Shown here in pieces: positions 51,940-60,496 of a stretch of DNA of 64,000 nucleotides. This DNA comes from an uncultured Rhodopila sp. (lineage in GTDB: Bacteria > Pseudomonadota > Alphaproteobacteria > Acetobacterales > Acetobacteraceae), in contig CAIZFE010000086.1 of NCBI GenBank assembly GCA_903932145.1, forward strand, positions 1-64,000, read 5' to 3'. The notes under the pieces were generated by a model, which saw nothing but the letters and a program-made list of their open reading frames with translations, ran no database searches and was not told the origin of the DNA. Every line of letters begins with the position of its first letter. Positions within the stretch are counted from its first letter, which is position 1. The position numbers and the translations under genes are program-made.

Positions 51940-52686
51940 TTAAAGCAGTTGGCCGCCGTCCACCACGATCGTCTGGCCGGTGACCCAGGTTGCCAACGGC
52001 GAGGCCAGGAACATGACGACGTTGGCGACTTCGGCCGGCGTCCCCAGCCGCCCGAACGGAATCGAATTCAGCACCGCGCCATACAATTTCGGATTTTCCG
52101 TCTTTCGCAGGTCCCACACGCCGCCGGGGAACTCGATCGACCCGGGGGCCACGCCGTTCACCCGCACGCCAGCCCGGGCGTACATCGCCGCCTGGGTGTT
52201 GGTGTAATGGATGACCGCCGCCTTGATCGCTCCGTATGGCGGTTGCCGCGCGGCGGCGCGCAACGCGGAGATCGAGGACGTATTCACCACGCAGCCTTTC
52301 GACGCCTTCAGGAACGGCAGGGCCGCCTGTGTCGCATGCACGATCGCCAGCATGTCGATCGCCAGGCTGGTGACCCAGCCGGCCTCATCGTCGGTCGAGC
52401 CAAAGGCGGACGCATTGTTCACCAGTATGTCGATGCCGCCGAGTGCCGCGGCGGCTTCGGCGATATAAGTCTTGATGGACGGCTCATTCCCCAGATCCAC
52501 GGAGGACGCGTGCGCGGTGCGGCCCAGGGCGGCGATCTCGCTACGTGTGGATTCGAGCGCTTCGGCACCGCGTGCGCAGATGGAGACGTCGGCCCCGCTC
52601 GCGGCCAGTCCCAGAGCGATGGCGCGGCCGATGCCGCGGCTGCCGCCGCAAATGACCGCCTTGCGGCCGGTAAAGTCGATGTTCAT
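51940..52686 (-). CDS. short-chain dehydrogenase/reductase
   Basis: 248 residues of a classical SDR: CGGSRGIG, NNASAFG, catalytic YGAIKAAVIHYT, and C-terminal PLATWVTGQTIVVDGGQ. Start at 52686 (MNIDFTGRKAVICGG). Convergent with fliF, 12 bases from its stop. Substrate unknown. Confidence 0.88.
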   Translation of the reverse strand: MNIDFTGRKAVICGGSRGIGRAIALGLAASGADVSICARGAEALESTRSEIAALGRTAHASSVDLGNEPSIKTYIAEAAAALGGIDILVNNASAFGSTDDEAGWVTSLAIDMLAIVHATQAALPFLKASKGCVVNTSSISALRAAARQPPYGAIKAAVIHYTNTQAAMYARAGVRVNGVAPGSIEFPGGVWDLRKTENPKLYGAVLNSIPFGRLGTPAEVANVVMFLASPLATWVTGQTIVVDGGQLL

Positions 52687-52796
52687 GGCGAACCCCCGGT
52701 GGTTGTTATCCGCATCGAACACCGTTTTGGCGGCGTGATGCAAACCGGGGACGGTTGTTATACCAACCGCCGTTGCTGCCGACTGTCGCCCCGTCG

Positions 52797-52849
52797 TCAT
52801 GGCCCGGCTTGTCCGGGCCACCTATGCCCTGACGGTGCCGGGCCATGAC
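52797..52849. repeat. palindromic repeat pair, CATGGCCCGG type
   Basis: TGGCCCGG-CTTGT-CCGGGCCA at 52800-52820 with an inverted partial copy (GTGCCGGGCCATGAC) at about 52835-52849. Lies in a 248-base gap between two minus-strand genes. Confidence 0.65.
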
Positions 52850-52934
52850 GGCCGTGGAATGGCAGTACGTCAATGTCAACGGCGGCTGGTATCAAATGCA
52901 GAACCGGAACATTGTCCGGGTTTGCCGGAACCGC

Positions 52935-53864
52935 CTAAGCTGGTTGTTCGGCGACAACCAATTGTGCCAACTCCATCTTTCCGTCGCGCAGCAACTTTAC
53001 CTCCACTGCGGTGCCGACGCGATCGGGACCGAGGAAGGCCCGAAGTGCCTGCGGTCCGGATGCACTGGTGCCATTCAGCGCCAACAGCACGTCGCCAATC
53101 CGCACCCCGGCCACGGCGGCGGGGCCGCCTTTCGTGATGCTGACGACCAGACGCCCCGAACTCTGTCCGGCGAGGGCTGTGAGCCGTTCGGGTACCATGA
53201 TCGGCTGTAAGGCGACGCCAAGCCAGCCCGGCCGGCCAGGGACCGCGGCCAATGGCGGGGCAGGCGTCGCGGTTTGCGGTTGGGGCGCCGCATGGAAAAA
53301 CTCGCCGGTTTGAGACGGCATCACCATCCGGCCGATCAAGGCACCCGGGACCACCATGGCTTCGCCCTGTGCACCAATCGTGGCGAGGCCGATCAGGCGG
53401 CCACGGGGGTCGAGGACGAGGCTGCCTTGCCCGATCGTCTCTCCGGGGAGATCCAATACAGGGGCCTGGCCGTCGGCGGTGCGGACGAAACGATGGACCG
53501 CGGTCAGACGCACGGTCGGGGCCGCATCGGCATCAGCGCCGAGCACAACCGCCAAACTGCCGACCGTCGTGGTGGCGAACACGGGATTGGCCACAGGCCA
53601 TGGCGCGTCGAGTCGCAGCGTGGCGAGATTGATATCCGAATCGCGCGCGCCGGGACAGGCAGCCGTCACGGTCCGGTTTGGCAGGACGATCGTGTAACTA
53701 TCCAGCGCCGGCAGCACCTGATCCGTCGTCACCAGGGTACCGCCCGGACAGATCAGGCCGGCGATGTGGCGGTTCGGGGCAAGCCGGATGGCGCACAACG
53801 ATGGTGCTGCCAATTGCACCAGGCGGGAAATCGAGGCGGAAAACGCGATCAGGGCGTCCGTCAT
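52935..53864 (-). CDS. HtrA-like protein with PDZ domain and lost catalytic residues
   Basis: 309 residues. The first 180 residues follow the trypsin-like plan of HtrA/DegP, but the His position reads LVTTDQV instead of TN-H-VV, and the serine loop reads GQGSLVLDPRGRLIG instead of GNSGGPL. A PDZ domain follows at about 210-300 (GWLGVALQ ... ITKGGPAAVAGVRIGDVLLALNG). No signal peptide. Most likely a non-proteolytic binding protein derived from a protease. Confidence 0.75.
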   Translation of the reverse strand: MTDALIAFSASISRLVQLAAPSLCAIRLAPNRHIAGLICPGGTLVTTDQVLPALDSYTIVLPNRTVTAACPGARDSDINLATLRLDAPWPVANPVFATTTVGSLAVVLGADADAAPTVRLTAVHRFVRTADGQAPVLDLPGETIGQGSLVLDPRGRLIGLATIGAQGEAMVVPGALIGRMVMPSQTGEFFHAAPQPQTATPAPPLAAVPGRPGWLGVALQPIMVPERLTALAGQSSGRLVVSITKGGPAAVAGVRIGDVLLALNGTSASGPQALRAFLGPDRVGTAVEVKLLRDGKMELAQLVVAEQPA

Positions 53865-54166
53865 GAAATCCGTGTTTCCCCGGGCCGGTCATATTCAAGA
53901 AAAAATTCGCACATATCCCAACCGATCGCCCGTATGCCTGTCTTTGTTCCGACGTTCCGTATTTTATTTGTAATATCGGCTGCCCAACCGCAAGTCCAAT
54001 TAATTGCCCTGTTTTTTCATCGCGCCCGTAAGGCGTTCAATCCACCGATCCCGTGCTGGTTCGATCGGAGAATTGCACTGCATGCCGAAGCCGGTGCAGG
54101 CTTGGCGGAATGTGGCGCGCCAATCGGACAGCGCGGCCTTTACGTCCGGCCGGGGAGACAATGGGA
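53865..54166. other. divergent control region of the molybdenum-hydroxylase operon
   Basis: About 300 bases without a gene between the PDZ gene (minus) and the 2Fe-2S gene (plus). The part from 53890 to 54020 is AT-rich and is the likely promoter area; I could not settle a particular -35/-10 pair. No dyad longer than 6 bases was noticed. Confidence 0.4.
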
Positions 54167-54634
54167 ATGAGTATCGGATTGACCGTCAATGGACGGGACG
54201 TGGCGCTGAACGCCGATCCGGTGACTCCGCTGCTGGACGTGCTGCGCAACTACCTCGATCTGAAGGGCACGCGCTACGGCTGCGGGCTGGAGCAATGTGG
54301 CACCTGCATGGTGCTGATCGACGGTGAGGCGGCATACTCCTGCGCCCGCGAGATCGGTTCGGTTGCAGGCTGCTCGGTGGTTACCATTGAAGGGCTGGGG
54401 ACTCCCCAGCATCCGCACAGGCTGCAAACCGCGTTCCTGGAGGAGCAGGCGGGCCAGTGCGGCTACTGCCTGTCCGGCATTATCATCAGTGCGAAGGCGT
54501 TGCTGGACCGCAATCCGGCTCCGTCACGGGCGGACATTGTCGCCGCACTGGACAAGCATTTGTGCCGCTGCGGCACGCATACACGGATCATCGCAGCGGT
54601 CCAAAAAGCCGCCCTGATGGGAGAAGTCGCATGA
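54167..54634 (+). CDS. (2Fe-2S) subunit of a two-subunit molybdenum hydroxylase
   Basis: 155 residues. Plant-type ferredoxin cluster (YGCGLEQCGTCM and a later Cys in AYSC) followed by the helical domain with the second cluster (QCGYCLSG ... CRCGTH). This is the small subunit of xanthine dehydrogenase-type enzymes. The start at 54167 has GGGGAGA 8 bases before it; ATG 54161 is too close. Overlaps the large-subunit gene by ATGA. Confidence 0.9.
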   Translation: MSIGLTVNGRDVALNADPVTPLLDVLRNYLDLKGTRYGCGLEQCGTCMVLIDGEAAYSCAREIGSVAGCSVVTIEGLGTPQHPHRLQTAFLEEQAGQCGYCLSGIIISAKALLDRNPAPSRADIVAALDKHLCRCGTHTRIIAAVQKAALMGEVA

Positions 54635-56739
54635 GCGACACCCTGCCACTGAGCATCGTCAACAACCGCCGCATGGACAAATGGCTCGGCTTCCAGCCGG
54701 ACCGCACCGTCAGGCTCGCCGTCGGGAAGGTGGAGATCGGGCAGGGGGTGCTGACGGCTCTGTCGCAGATCGCCGCCGAGGAGTTGGACGTGGCGATCGG
54801 CCGGATCGACATTCTGTCGGGTGACACGGCGGATGCTCCGGATGAGGGATCCACCAGTTCCAGCCAGTCGATCGAGGTATCCGGCCGGTCGGTGCGGCTG
54901 GTCAGCGCGGAACTGCGGACCAGGGTGATTGGCCGATTGGCGCAACGGTTGAACTGCGCGCCGGAAGACCTGTCCGTGGAGGACGGCGTGTTCCTGCAGG
55001 ACGGCAACCCGACCGGGCACGATTACTGGAGTTTCGCCGCGCCGGAGGATTTCGCGGCGGCGATCGAGGGTTCGGCGGTGCCGAAGCCTTTTGCCTCCTA
55101 TCGGGTGGTGGGGCAGCCTGTGCCTCGGCGGGATTTGATTGCGAAGGTTTCGGGGGCGGCGTTCATTCACGATATCGTGAGGTCGGACATGCTGCATGCT
55201 CGGGCGCTGCGGCAGCCGTCGCGGGGGGCGCGGTTGCAGGCGCTGGATGAGGCGGCGATCCGCCGGGCTGCCGGTGGGGCGATTCAGATCGTTCGGGTTG
55301 GCGATTTCGTGGCGTTTGTTGGGGCGGATGAGACCGTTGTTCAGCGGGCGGCGGTGGCGGCTCCGGTGCATGCGGTTTGGACCGGAGTGCGGGAGCTGAC
55401 GCCGTTGCAGCAAGAGGCGGCTTGGTTCCGCGACCAGCCTTCGGATGACCGGTTCATTGGTGATCCGGGACCACCGTCGGAGGTCGGTATGGTCGTCAGC
55501 GAGACGTATTCGCGGCCGTTTGTCGCGCATGCGGCGCTGGCTCCGTCGTGTGGGTTGGCGGAGTATCGGGATGGGCATTTGTCTGTGTGGTCGCACACGC
55601 AGGGAGTCTATCCGTTACGGAATGCTTTGGCGGACATTCTGGGGTTGCAGCGGGATCAGGTGACGGTAAGGCACGCGCATGGGGCGGGGTGTTACGGGCA
55701 TAATGGCGCTGACGACGCCGCCTTGGACGCGGCGATCATTGCGCTACAGGTGCCGGATCGGTGCATCCGGGTGCAGTGGCGGCGCGAGGAAGAGTTCGGG
55801 TATGAGCCTGTCAGCACGGCGCACATGACTCGGTTGCGCGCGGCGTTGGACGACAACGGCCGGCCGGTGGATTGGACGGCGGAGGTTTGGGCGGGTTCTC
55901 ACGTGCAGCGGCCGGTGTTTGGCGGTGTGATGCTGGCGCATGAGGCGCTGCCGAACCCGCCACCTCCGGCCAAGGCGAACGACCCGACCGAGGCGAATGG
56001 CGGTGGCGGCACGCGCAACGGATTTCCGATGTACGATTTTCCGGCCAAGCGGGTCATCCATCATCTGGCGCTGCAAACGCCGGTGCGGACGTCGTCTCTG
56101 CGCGGGTTGGGCGCGCTACCGAACGTCTATGCGCTGGAATGTTTCATGGACGAACTGGCCGAACGGGCGGGTATTGATCCGGTGGAATACCGGCTGTCGC
56201 TGCTGTCCGATCCTCGGGCGCGGCATCTGATCGAGAACGTGGCGGCGCGGTGCGATTGGGCGTCTCGGTGGCCGGTTGGGACCGGGCGCGGCCTCGGGCT
56301 GGCGTGGAGCCGCTACAAGAACAAGGCGGCGTATGCGTGCGTGGCGGTGGAGTTGGATGTCGATCAGGACGTTCGGCTGCGCCGGGTTTGGTGCGCGGCG
56401 GACGCGGGGCTGGTGATCAACCCGGATGGCGCGCGTAATCAGTTGGAGGGCGGGATCGTGCATGCCGCCAGTATGACGCTGAAGGAGCAGGTGACGCTGG
56501 ACGGCGATGGCATCACTTCGCTGGACTGGGCGAGTTATCCGATCATGAAGTTCTCCGAAGTGCCGGAGATTGACGTGGAAATCGTTGCCCGCCCGGAGCT
56601 TCCCACATTGGGGATGGGCGAATGCACGTTTGGCCCCACGGCGGCGGCAATCGGGAATGCGGTGGCGCATGCGCTGGGGGTGCGGATCAGGGATATGCCG
56701 CTGACGCGGGAACGGATCGCCGCGGCATTGGTGCGGTGA
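54631..56739 (+). CDS. molybdopterin-binding large subunit of a xanthine dehydrogenase-type hydroxylase
   Basis: 702 residues. Aldehyde oxidase/xanthine dehydrogenase fold with the Mo-cofactor regions (GKVEIGQGVLTALSQ, AHGAGCYGHNGADDAA) and the catalytic Glu664 in GMGECTFGP. With the 2Fe-2S gene it forms a two-subunit enzyme of the isoquinoline 1-oxidoreductase / nicotinate hydroxylase type; no FAD subunit gene is present. It would hydroxylate an N-heterocycle or oxidise an aldehyde. Codons in the middle (about 55090-55700) are markedly richer in G-ending and TTG/GGG/CGG types than the start. Confidence 0.88.
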   Translation: MSDTLPLSIVNNRRMDKWLGFQPDRTVRLAVGKVEIGQGVLTALSQIAAEELDVAIGRIDILSGDTADAPDEGSTSSSQSIEVSGRSVRLVSAELRTRVIGRLAQRLNCAPEDLSVEDGVFLQDGNPTGHDYWSFAAPEDFAAAIEGSAVPKPFASYRVVGQPVPRRDLIAKVSGAAFIHDIVRSDMLHARALRQPSRGARLQALDEAAIRRAAGGAIQIVRVGDFVAFVGADETVVQRAAVAAPVHAVWTGVRELTPLQQEAAWFRDQPSDDRFIGDPGPPSEVGMVVSETYSRPFVAHAALAPSCGLAEYRDGHLSVWSHTQGVYPLRNALADILGLQRDQVTVRHAHGAGCYGHNGADDAALDAAIIALQVPDRCIRVQWRREEEFGYEPVSTAHMTRLRAALDDNGRPVDWTAEVWAGSHVQRPVFGGVMLAHEALPNPPPPAKANDPTEANGGGGTRNGFPMYDFPAKRVIHHLALQTPVRTSSLRGLGALPNVYALECFMDELAERAGIDPVEYRLSLLSDPRARHLIENVAARCDWASRWPVGTGRGLGLAWSRYKNKAAYACVAVELDVDQDVRLRRVWCAADAGLVINPDGARNQLEGGIVHAASMTLKEQVTLDGDGITSLDWASYPIMKFSEVPEIDVEIVARPELPTLGMGECTFGPTAAAIGNAVAHALGVRIRDMPLTRERIAAALVR

Positions 56740-56837
56740 GTTTTTGAGGACGTAACGATAGCGGGTTGGCGGCTTGGAATCTTGCCCTGAAGGGCGCGCC
56801 GTGGAACCATCGCCTCAACGCACGAGGAAGCACGTCC

Positions 56838-57578
56838 ATGATCGAAGAAGTCCGCGACATTCAAACCCGCTCCGGCGCGATGGAGACGTTTATCGTCCAT
56901 CCCGAGCGCAACGGGCCGCATCCGGTCGTGTTCATGCTGATGGACGCGCCCGGCATTCGCGAGGAACTGTATGACATGGCGCGCCGGCTGTGCAGCGTCG
57001 GCTACTATGTCGTGCTGCCGAACCTGTATTACCGCGCTGGTAAAGACACGAAATACGGCCCGGACGTCACCGACAAGGGCAGTGCCGAACAGGCTCGGAT
57101 GCGGGCGGTTCGCACCAGGATGACGATCCCGCCGGTGATGGACGATTTTGCCGACATGCTGGCGTTTGTGGATACGCAACCGGCGGCGAAGCCAGGCGTC
57201 GTTGGAACGCACGGATATTGCATGAGCGGACCGTATTCCCTGGCCGCCGCTGCCAGGTTTCCCGACCGAGTCGCTGCCGCCGCGTCGTTCTACGGCACAT
57301 GGCTGGTCAGCGAGAATGAGGAAAGCCCGCACCTGACCTTGGCCAAGGCGAAGGGAGAATTGTACATCGCCTGCGCCGAACACGATGAACTGGCGCCGCT
57401 GCCGATGGTGGCGGAACTGAAGGCGCTGTTCGATGCGTCCGGTAACGGCGGCGAACTGGAGATTTACCCTGAAGTGCATCACGGTTTCGCGTTCCCGACT
57501 CGCTGGTGTTACGACAAGCAGGGTGCCGAGCGGCATTGGGAGCGGTTGATCGCGCTATATCGGCGTCGTTTGGGCTGA
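56838..57578 (+). CDS. dienelactone hydrolase family protein
   Basis: 246 residues. Nucleophile Cys128 in THGYCMSG, acid Asp183 in EHDELAP, and His215 in EVHHGF: the Cys-Asp-His triad of dienelactone hydrolases. It opens a lactone or hydrolyses an ester in aromatic or heterocycle breakdown. Third gene of the operon, 99 bases after the molybdenum subunit and 7 bases before the LLM gene. Start at 56838 (MIEEVRD), with an AGGAAG stretch upstream. Confidence 0.88.
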   Translation: MIEEVRDIQTRSGAMETFIVHPERNGPHPVVFMLMDAPGIREELYDMARRLCSVGYYVVLPNLYYRAGKDTKYGPDVTDKGSAEQARMRAVRTRMTIPPVMDDFADMLAFVDTQPAAKPGVVGTHGYCMSGPYSLAAAARFPDRVAAAASFYGTWLVSENEESPHLTLAKAKGELYIACAEHDELAPLPMVAELKALFDASGNGGELEIYPEVHHGFAFPTRWCYDKQGAERHWERLIALYRRRLG

Positions 57579-57584
57579 ACCGCG

Positions 57585-58763
57585 ATGACCAATATGGAAC
57601 TGTGGAATCATTGCGAAAATCCGTATCCGTTCGTCCCGGCTGAGGTGCTGGATGCGGCGGAATCGGTGCGCGCCAGCCTGCCCAGCAAATACTGCGACCC
57701 GGAAATCGCCGCGCGTTTGTACGACGAGGTGTTCGAGGAATATCAGCGCTGTGACGAGGTAGGCCTGAATATCGTCACCAACGAACATCATTCCGGCATC
57801 AACAATCTCTGGGCGGCCAGCCCGGTGATTACCGGGATCGTCGCGCGCATGACGAAAAAGGTCCGCATTCTGTCGTTGGGCACGCTGATCACGGTGCGGC
57901 CCGATCCGGTGCGGGTGGCGACTGAGTATGCAACGATCGACGTGATCTCGCGCGGGCGGTTGGACATCGGCTTCGTCAAGTCCGGCGCGACCGAGATGGT
58001 CTCCGGCGACGCCAACCCGATGCGGATACGCGAGCGCGAATGGGAAGCGATCGATCTGATCGAAAAAACCCTGACCAGCCATGACGGGCCGTTCAGTTGG
58101 GAGGGGAAGTTCTTTACGCATCCACATGTGAATGTGTGGCCGCGGCCGTATCAGCAGCCTCGGCCGGAATTCTGGGCGGCGACCAGCGACATGCCGACCT
58201 GTGCCGAACTGGGGCGGCGCGGTTACGTAAACACGCTGCTGTTCGGTGGTTACGATCGGACGCGGCAGGCGTTCGAGACGTACAAGCAGGCTCGCGCTGC
58301 CGCCGCCTTGCCGGCGCCGGGAGAGGATCGTTTCTCGTACATGGCATTTTGCTACGTCGGTGATACGGATGAGGAAGCGTTTCGGATCGGCCAGAAGATC
58401 GCTTGGTTTCTGACGGTCAGTATCAAAAGCGCGCCGCAGATGTCGAAGTTCATGCCGGGCCAGTTGCCGCCGGAACTGACTCCCGCCGCGTGGCGGGCGG
58501 GGGCGTCGAAGCGTCCGACCAATCTGACGGTGGAGGCTTTGATCGGCCAGGGTCAGATGTTCGCGGGCAATCCGGATACAGTGGTGAAACAGATCAAGGC
58601 GTTTCGCGAACGTGTCGGCGGCGTTGGACGAATTATCATGATGACGCGCCAGGGGCTGGTGACGCATGCCGAGGCGATGAAGAGTTTCGACCTCGCCGCG
58701 AACGAAGTGCTGCCGCAACTACAGGACCTGTCGCCGATCGAACAGCGGGCGGCCGCCGAATGA
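57585..58763 (+). CDS. LLM-class flavin-dependent oxidoreductase
   Basis: 392 residues. Luciferase-like barrel: NIVTNEHHSGINNLWAASP, LSLGTLITVRPDPVRVATEYATIDVISRGRLDIGF, and FAGNPDTVVKQIKAFRERVGGVGRI. Starts 7 bases after the hydrolase stop and overlaps the next gene by ATGATGA, so it is coupled on both sides. In this operon it likely oxygenates the product of the molybdenum hydroxylase or of the hydrolase. Confidence 0.88.
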   Translation: MTNMELWNHCENPYPFVPAEVLDAAESVRASLPSKYCDPEIAARLYDEVFEEYQRCDEVGLNIVTNEHHSGINNLWAASPVITGIVARMTKKVRILSLGTLITVRPDPVRVATEYATIDVISRGRLDIGFVKSGATEMVSGDANPMRIREREWEAIDLIEKTLTSHDGPFSWEGKFFTHPHVNVWPRPYQQPRPEFWAATSDMPTCAELGRRGYVNTLLFGGYDRTRQAFETYKQARAAAALPAPGEDRFSYMAFCYVGDTDEEAFRIGQKIAWFLTVSIKSAPQMSKFMPGQLPPELTPAAWRAGASKRPTNLTVEALIGQGQMFAGNPDTVVKQIKAFRERVGGVGRIIMMTRQGLVTHAEAMKSFDLAANEVLPQLQDLSPIEQRAAAE

Positions 58764-59542
58764 TGAAGCATGAACTGGAGATTCTGCGCGCCGGGGATGA
58801 AACCGCTGACACGCTGTTGTTGATCCACGGCATCAACCCGATCTCTCCCAAGGCTGCGTTCGTGGCCGATCTGGCGCGGTCGCATTATGTCGTCGCACCG
58901 TCGCATCCGGGATTCGGGGCATCACCGCTGCCGCCCGATTTCGATACGATGTATGATATGGTGAACCTGTATCTGGACGTGCTGGACCATCTTCCGGACG
59001 CAACGACCGTTGTTGGTTTCGGGTTTGGTGGTTGGATCGCGGCGGAACTGGCGGTCGCCGGGCATCCGAAATTGCAGCGTCTGGTGCTGGTCGATCCGGT
59101 CGGTATCAAGATCGGTGGCCGCGAGGACCGCGACATCGTCCACATGTTCAACACCAATCCGGTCGAATTGAATCACCGAAGCTGGCATGATCCCGCCGCG
59201 CGTCCCGCCGGGATCTATGGCCTCGGCTGGCAGGCGGTGATCAGCGACGATATGACCGATGCCGAGATGATTTCCCTGGCGCGGAACTGGGATTCGCTGT
59301 GCCTGTTCGCGTGGCGGCCGCATATGTTCAATCCGCAACTGAAGAACTGGCTGCATCGCATCAGCGTTCCGACTTTGGTCTTGTGGGGCGAGAGCGACCG
59401 TATCGTCACGCCGGACTACGGCCGTCACTACGCCAGCCTGATTCCCGGGGCGGCGTTCGAAACGATCCCGCGCGCCGGACACCATCCGGAACTGGAACAG
59501 CCCGCCGCGTTCGTCGCGGCAATCGATCGGTTTGTGTCATGA
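58760..59542 (+). CDS. alpha/beta hydrolase fold protein with a changed nucleophile elbow
   Basis: 260 residues. Fold features are clear (LLLIHGINPISPKAAFVADLA, SHPGFGASPLP, LVLWGESDRIVTPDY, AGHHPELEQP), but the elbow that should read G-x-S-x-G-G reads VVGFGFGGWIAAEL, with Gly in place of Ser. Either the catalysis is different or the protein is a non-catalytic partner. Overlaps the LLM gene and the following small gene by ATGA. Confidence 0.8.
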   Translation: MMKHELEILRAGDETADTLLLIHGINPISPKAAFVADLARSHYVVAPSHPGFGASPLPPDFDTMYDMVNLYLDVLDHLPDATTVVGFGFGGWIAAELAVAGHPKLQRLVLVDPVGIKIGGREDRDIVHMFNTNPVELNHRSWHDPAARPAGIYGLGWQAVISDDMTDAEMISLARNWDSLCLFAWRPHMFNPQLKNWLHRISVPTLVLWGESDRIVTPDYGRHYASLIPGAAFETIPRAGHHPELEQPAAFVAAIDRFVS

Positions 59543-59889
59543 TTTTCATCGTTCGTACTGACGCCGGACAAACGCCGCCATTGAACGCCAGGATGGTGCG
59601 CAAGACGCCCGCCATCGTGCCGGACAGTGCTGGGAAAACGGACATCTTCTGCCTCGGAGACCCGGAGGCGGCGAAGGCCGAGGGGTGGCCGGTCGTGCCG
59701 GTGCATGACGGCTGGTATGCTGACGATAGCGGCGGCGGCATGGCGATCTGGGGCCAGGGCCTGTTCTGGGAGGTGCGGGACACGCCGTTCACCGTCAAGC
59801 AAGCGTGCGGACCAGAGGCATGGCCGGCGGACTTGCGGCACGACCGGGATGCTGTGGTGAACGTGCGGCAGGCGATTTTCCGAGGCTGA
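59539..59889 (+). CDS. small unknown protein at the end of the operon
   Basis: 116 residues, no recognised domain. Overlaps the hydrolase stop by ATGA. Features seen: LNARMVRKTPAIVPDSAGKTDIFCLGDPE and WYADDSGGGMAIWGQGLFWEVRDTPFTVKQ. No signal peptide or membrane segment. A subunit or accessory of the preceding enzymes is possible. Confidence 0.65.
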   Translation: MIFIVRTDAGQTPPLNARMVRKTPAIVPDSAGKTDIFCLGDPEAAKAEGWPVVPVHDGWYADDSGGGMAIWGQGLFWEVRDTPFTVKQACGPEAWPADLRHDRDAVVNVRQAIFRG

Positions 59890-60013
59890 CCCGATGGGCT
59901 GAGGGGCAGTCAAGGACGCGAATTTGTCCAAACAGAACCTGAGCGTTAACGAAATCTTCATTATTGGCTGGTATGGAGGTTAATCCGTCGCATCCCACGA
60001 TCAGGAAACAGCC

Positions 60014-60496
60014 TTGGCCACACCTCTCGTCCTTTACTCCACGATCACCAGATTGGCTGATAGCCTGGGGCAAAAATACTATAACGGCCAACACTATGTG
60101 TGGTGCGCGCCCCATGATCAGGCTGATCGCAATGCGCTTCGCAACCCGCCTTCATCCGATCCGCTCTCCATCTATTGGCGGTTCTATCGAGATATCTCTG
60201 ACGGTGACGGACATAGTCCGTATATCGAAGCAAATCGTAGTGGCTTGCTCGTCGGTGCGTCCGTCAAGGAAAAGCGAGGGGTGATCGACCGGCCAACGCG
60301 AGAGCGGATCGCAACCATGGTGACACAGGCACCCCTCCAAGATTTTTTCCCGCTTTTCCTTGTTATTCCCTATGCTTCGGTCAGTAGTTTTGTGAGGGCA
60401 GCGGATATAGCGATCGTGGCCAGGGCGACATCGGATGAGTATATTATCGAGCAGCTCCCAAGGGCCTATTTCGACGTTCTCGAATTGCATGGGTGA
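60014..60496 (+). CDS. unknown protein, first gene of a 60 kb two-gene cassette
   Basis: 160 residues. TTG start at 60014 with AGGAAA upstream; no in-frame ATG fits. Conserved-looking positions include KYYNGQHYVWCAPHD near the N-terminus, NPPSSDPLSIYWRFYRDI, and YIIEQLPRAYFDVLEL at the end. I do not recognise a named domain. The next gene overlaps its 3' end by 8 bases. The pair is unlike the surrounding metabolic genes and looks like a mobile or defence-type cassette. Confidence 0.6.
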   Translation: MATPLVLYSTITRLADSLGQKYYNGQHYVWCAPHDQADRNALRNPPSSDPLSIYWRFYRDISDGDGHSPYIEANRSGLLVGASVKEKRGVIDRPTRERIATMVTQAPLQDFFPLFLVIPYASVSSFVRAADIAIVARATSDEYIIEQLPRAYFDVLELHG

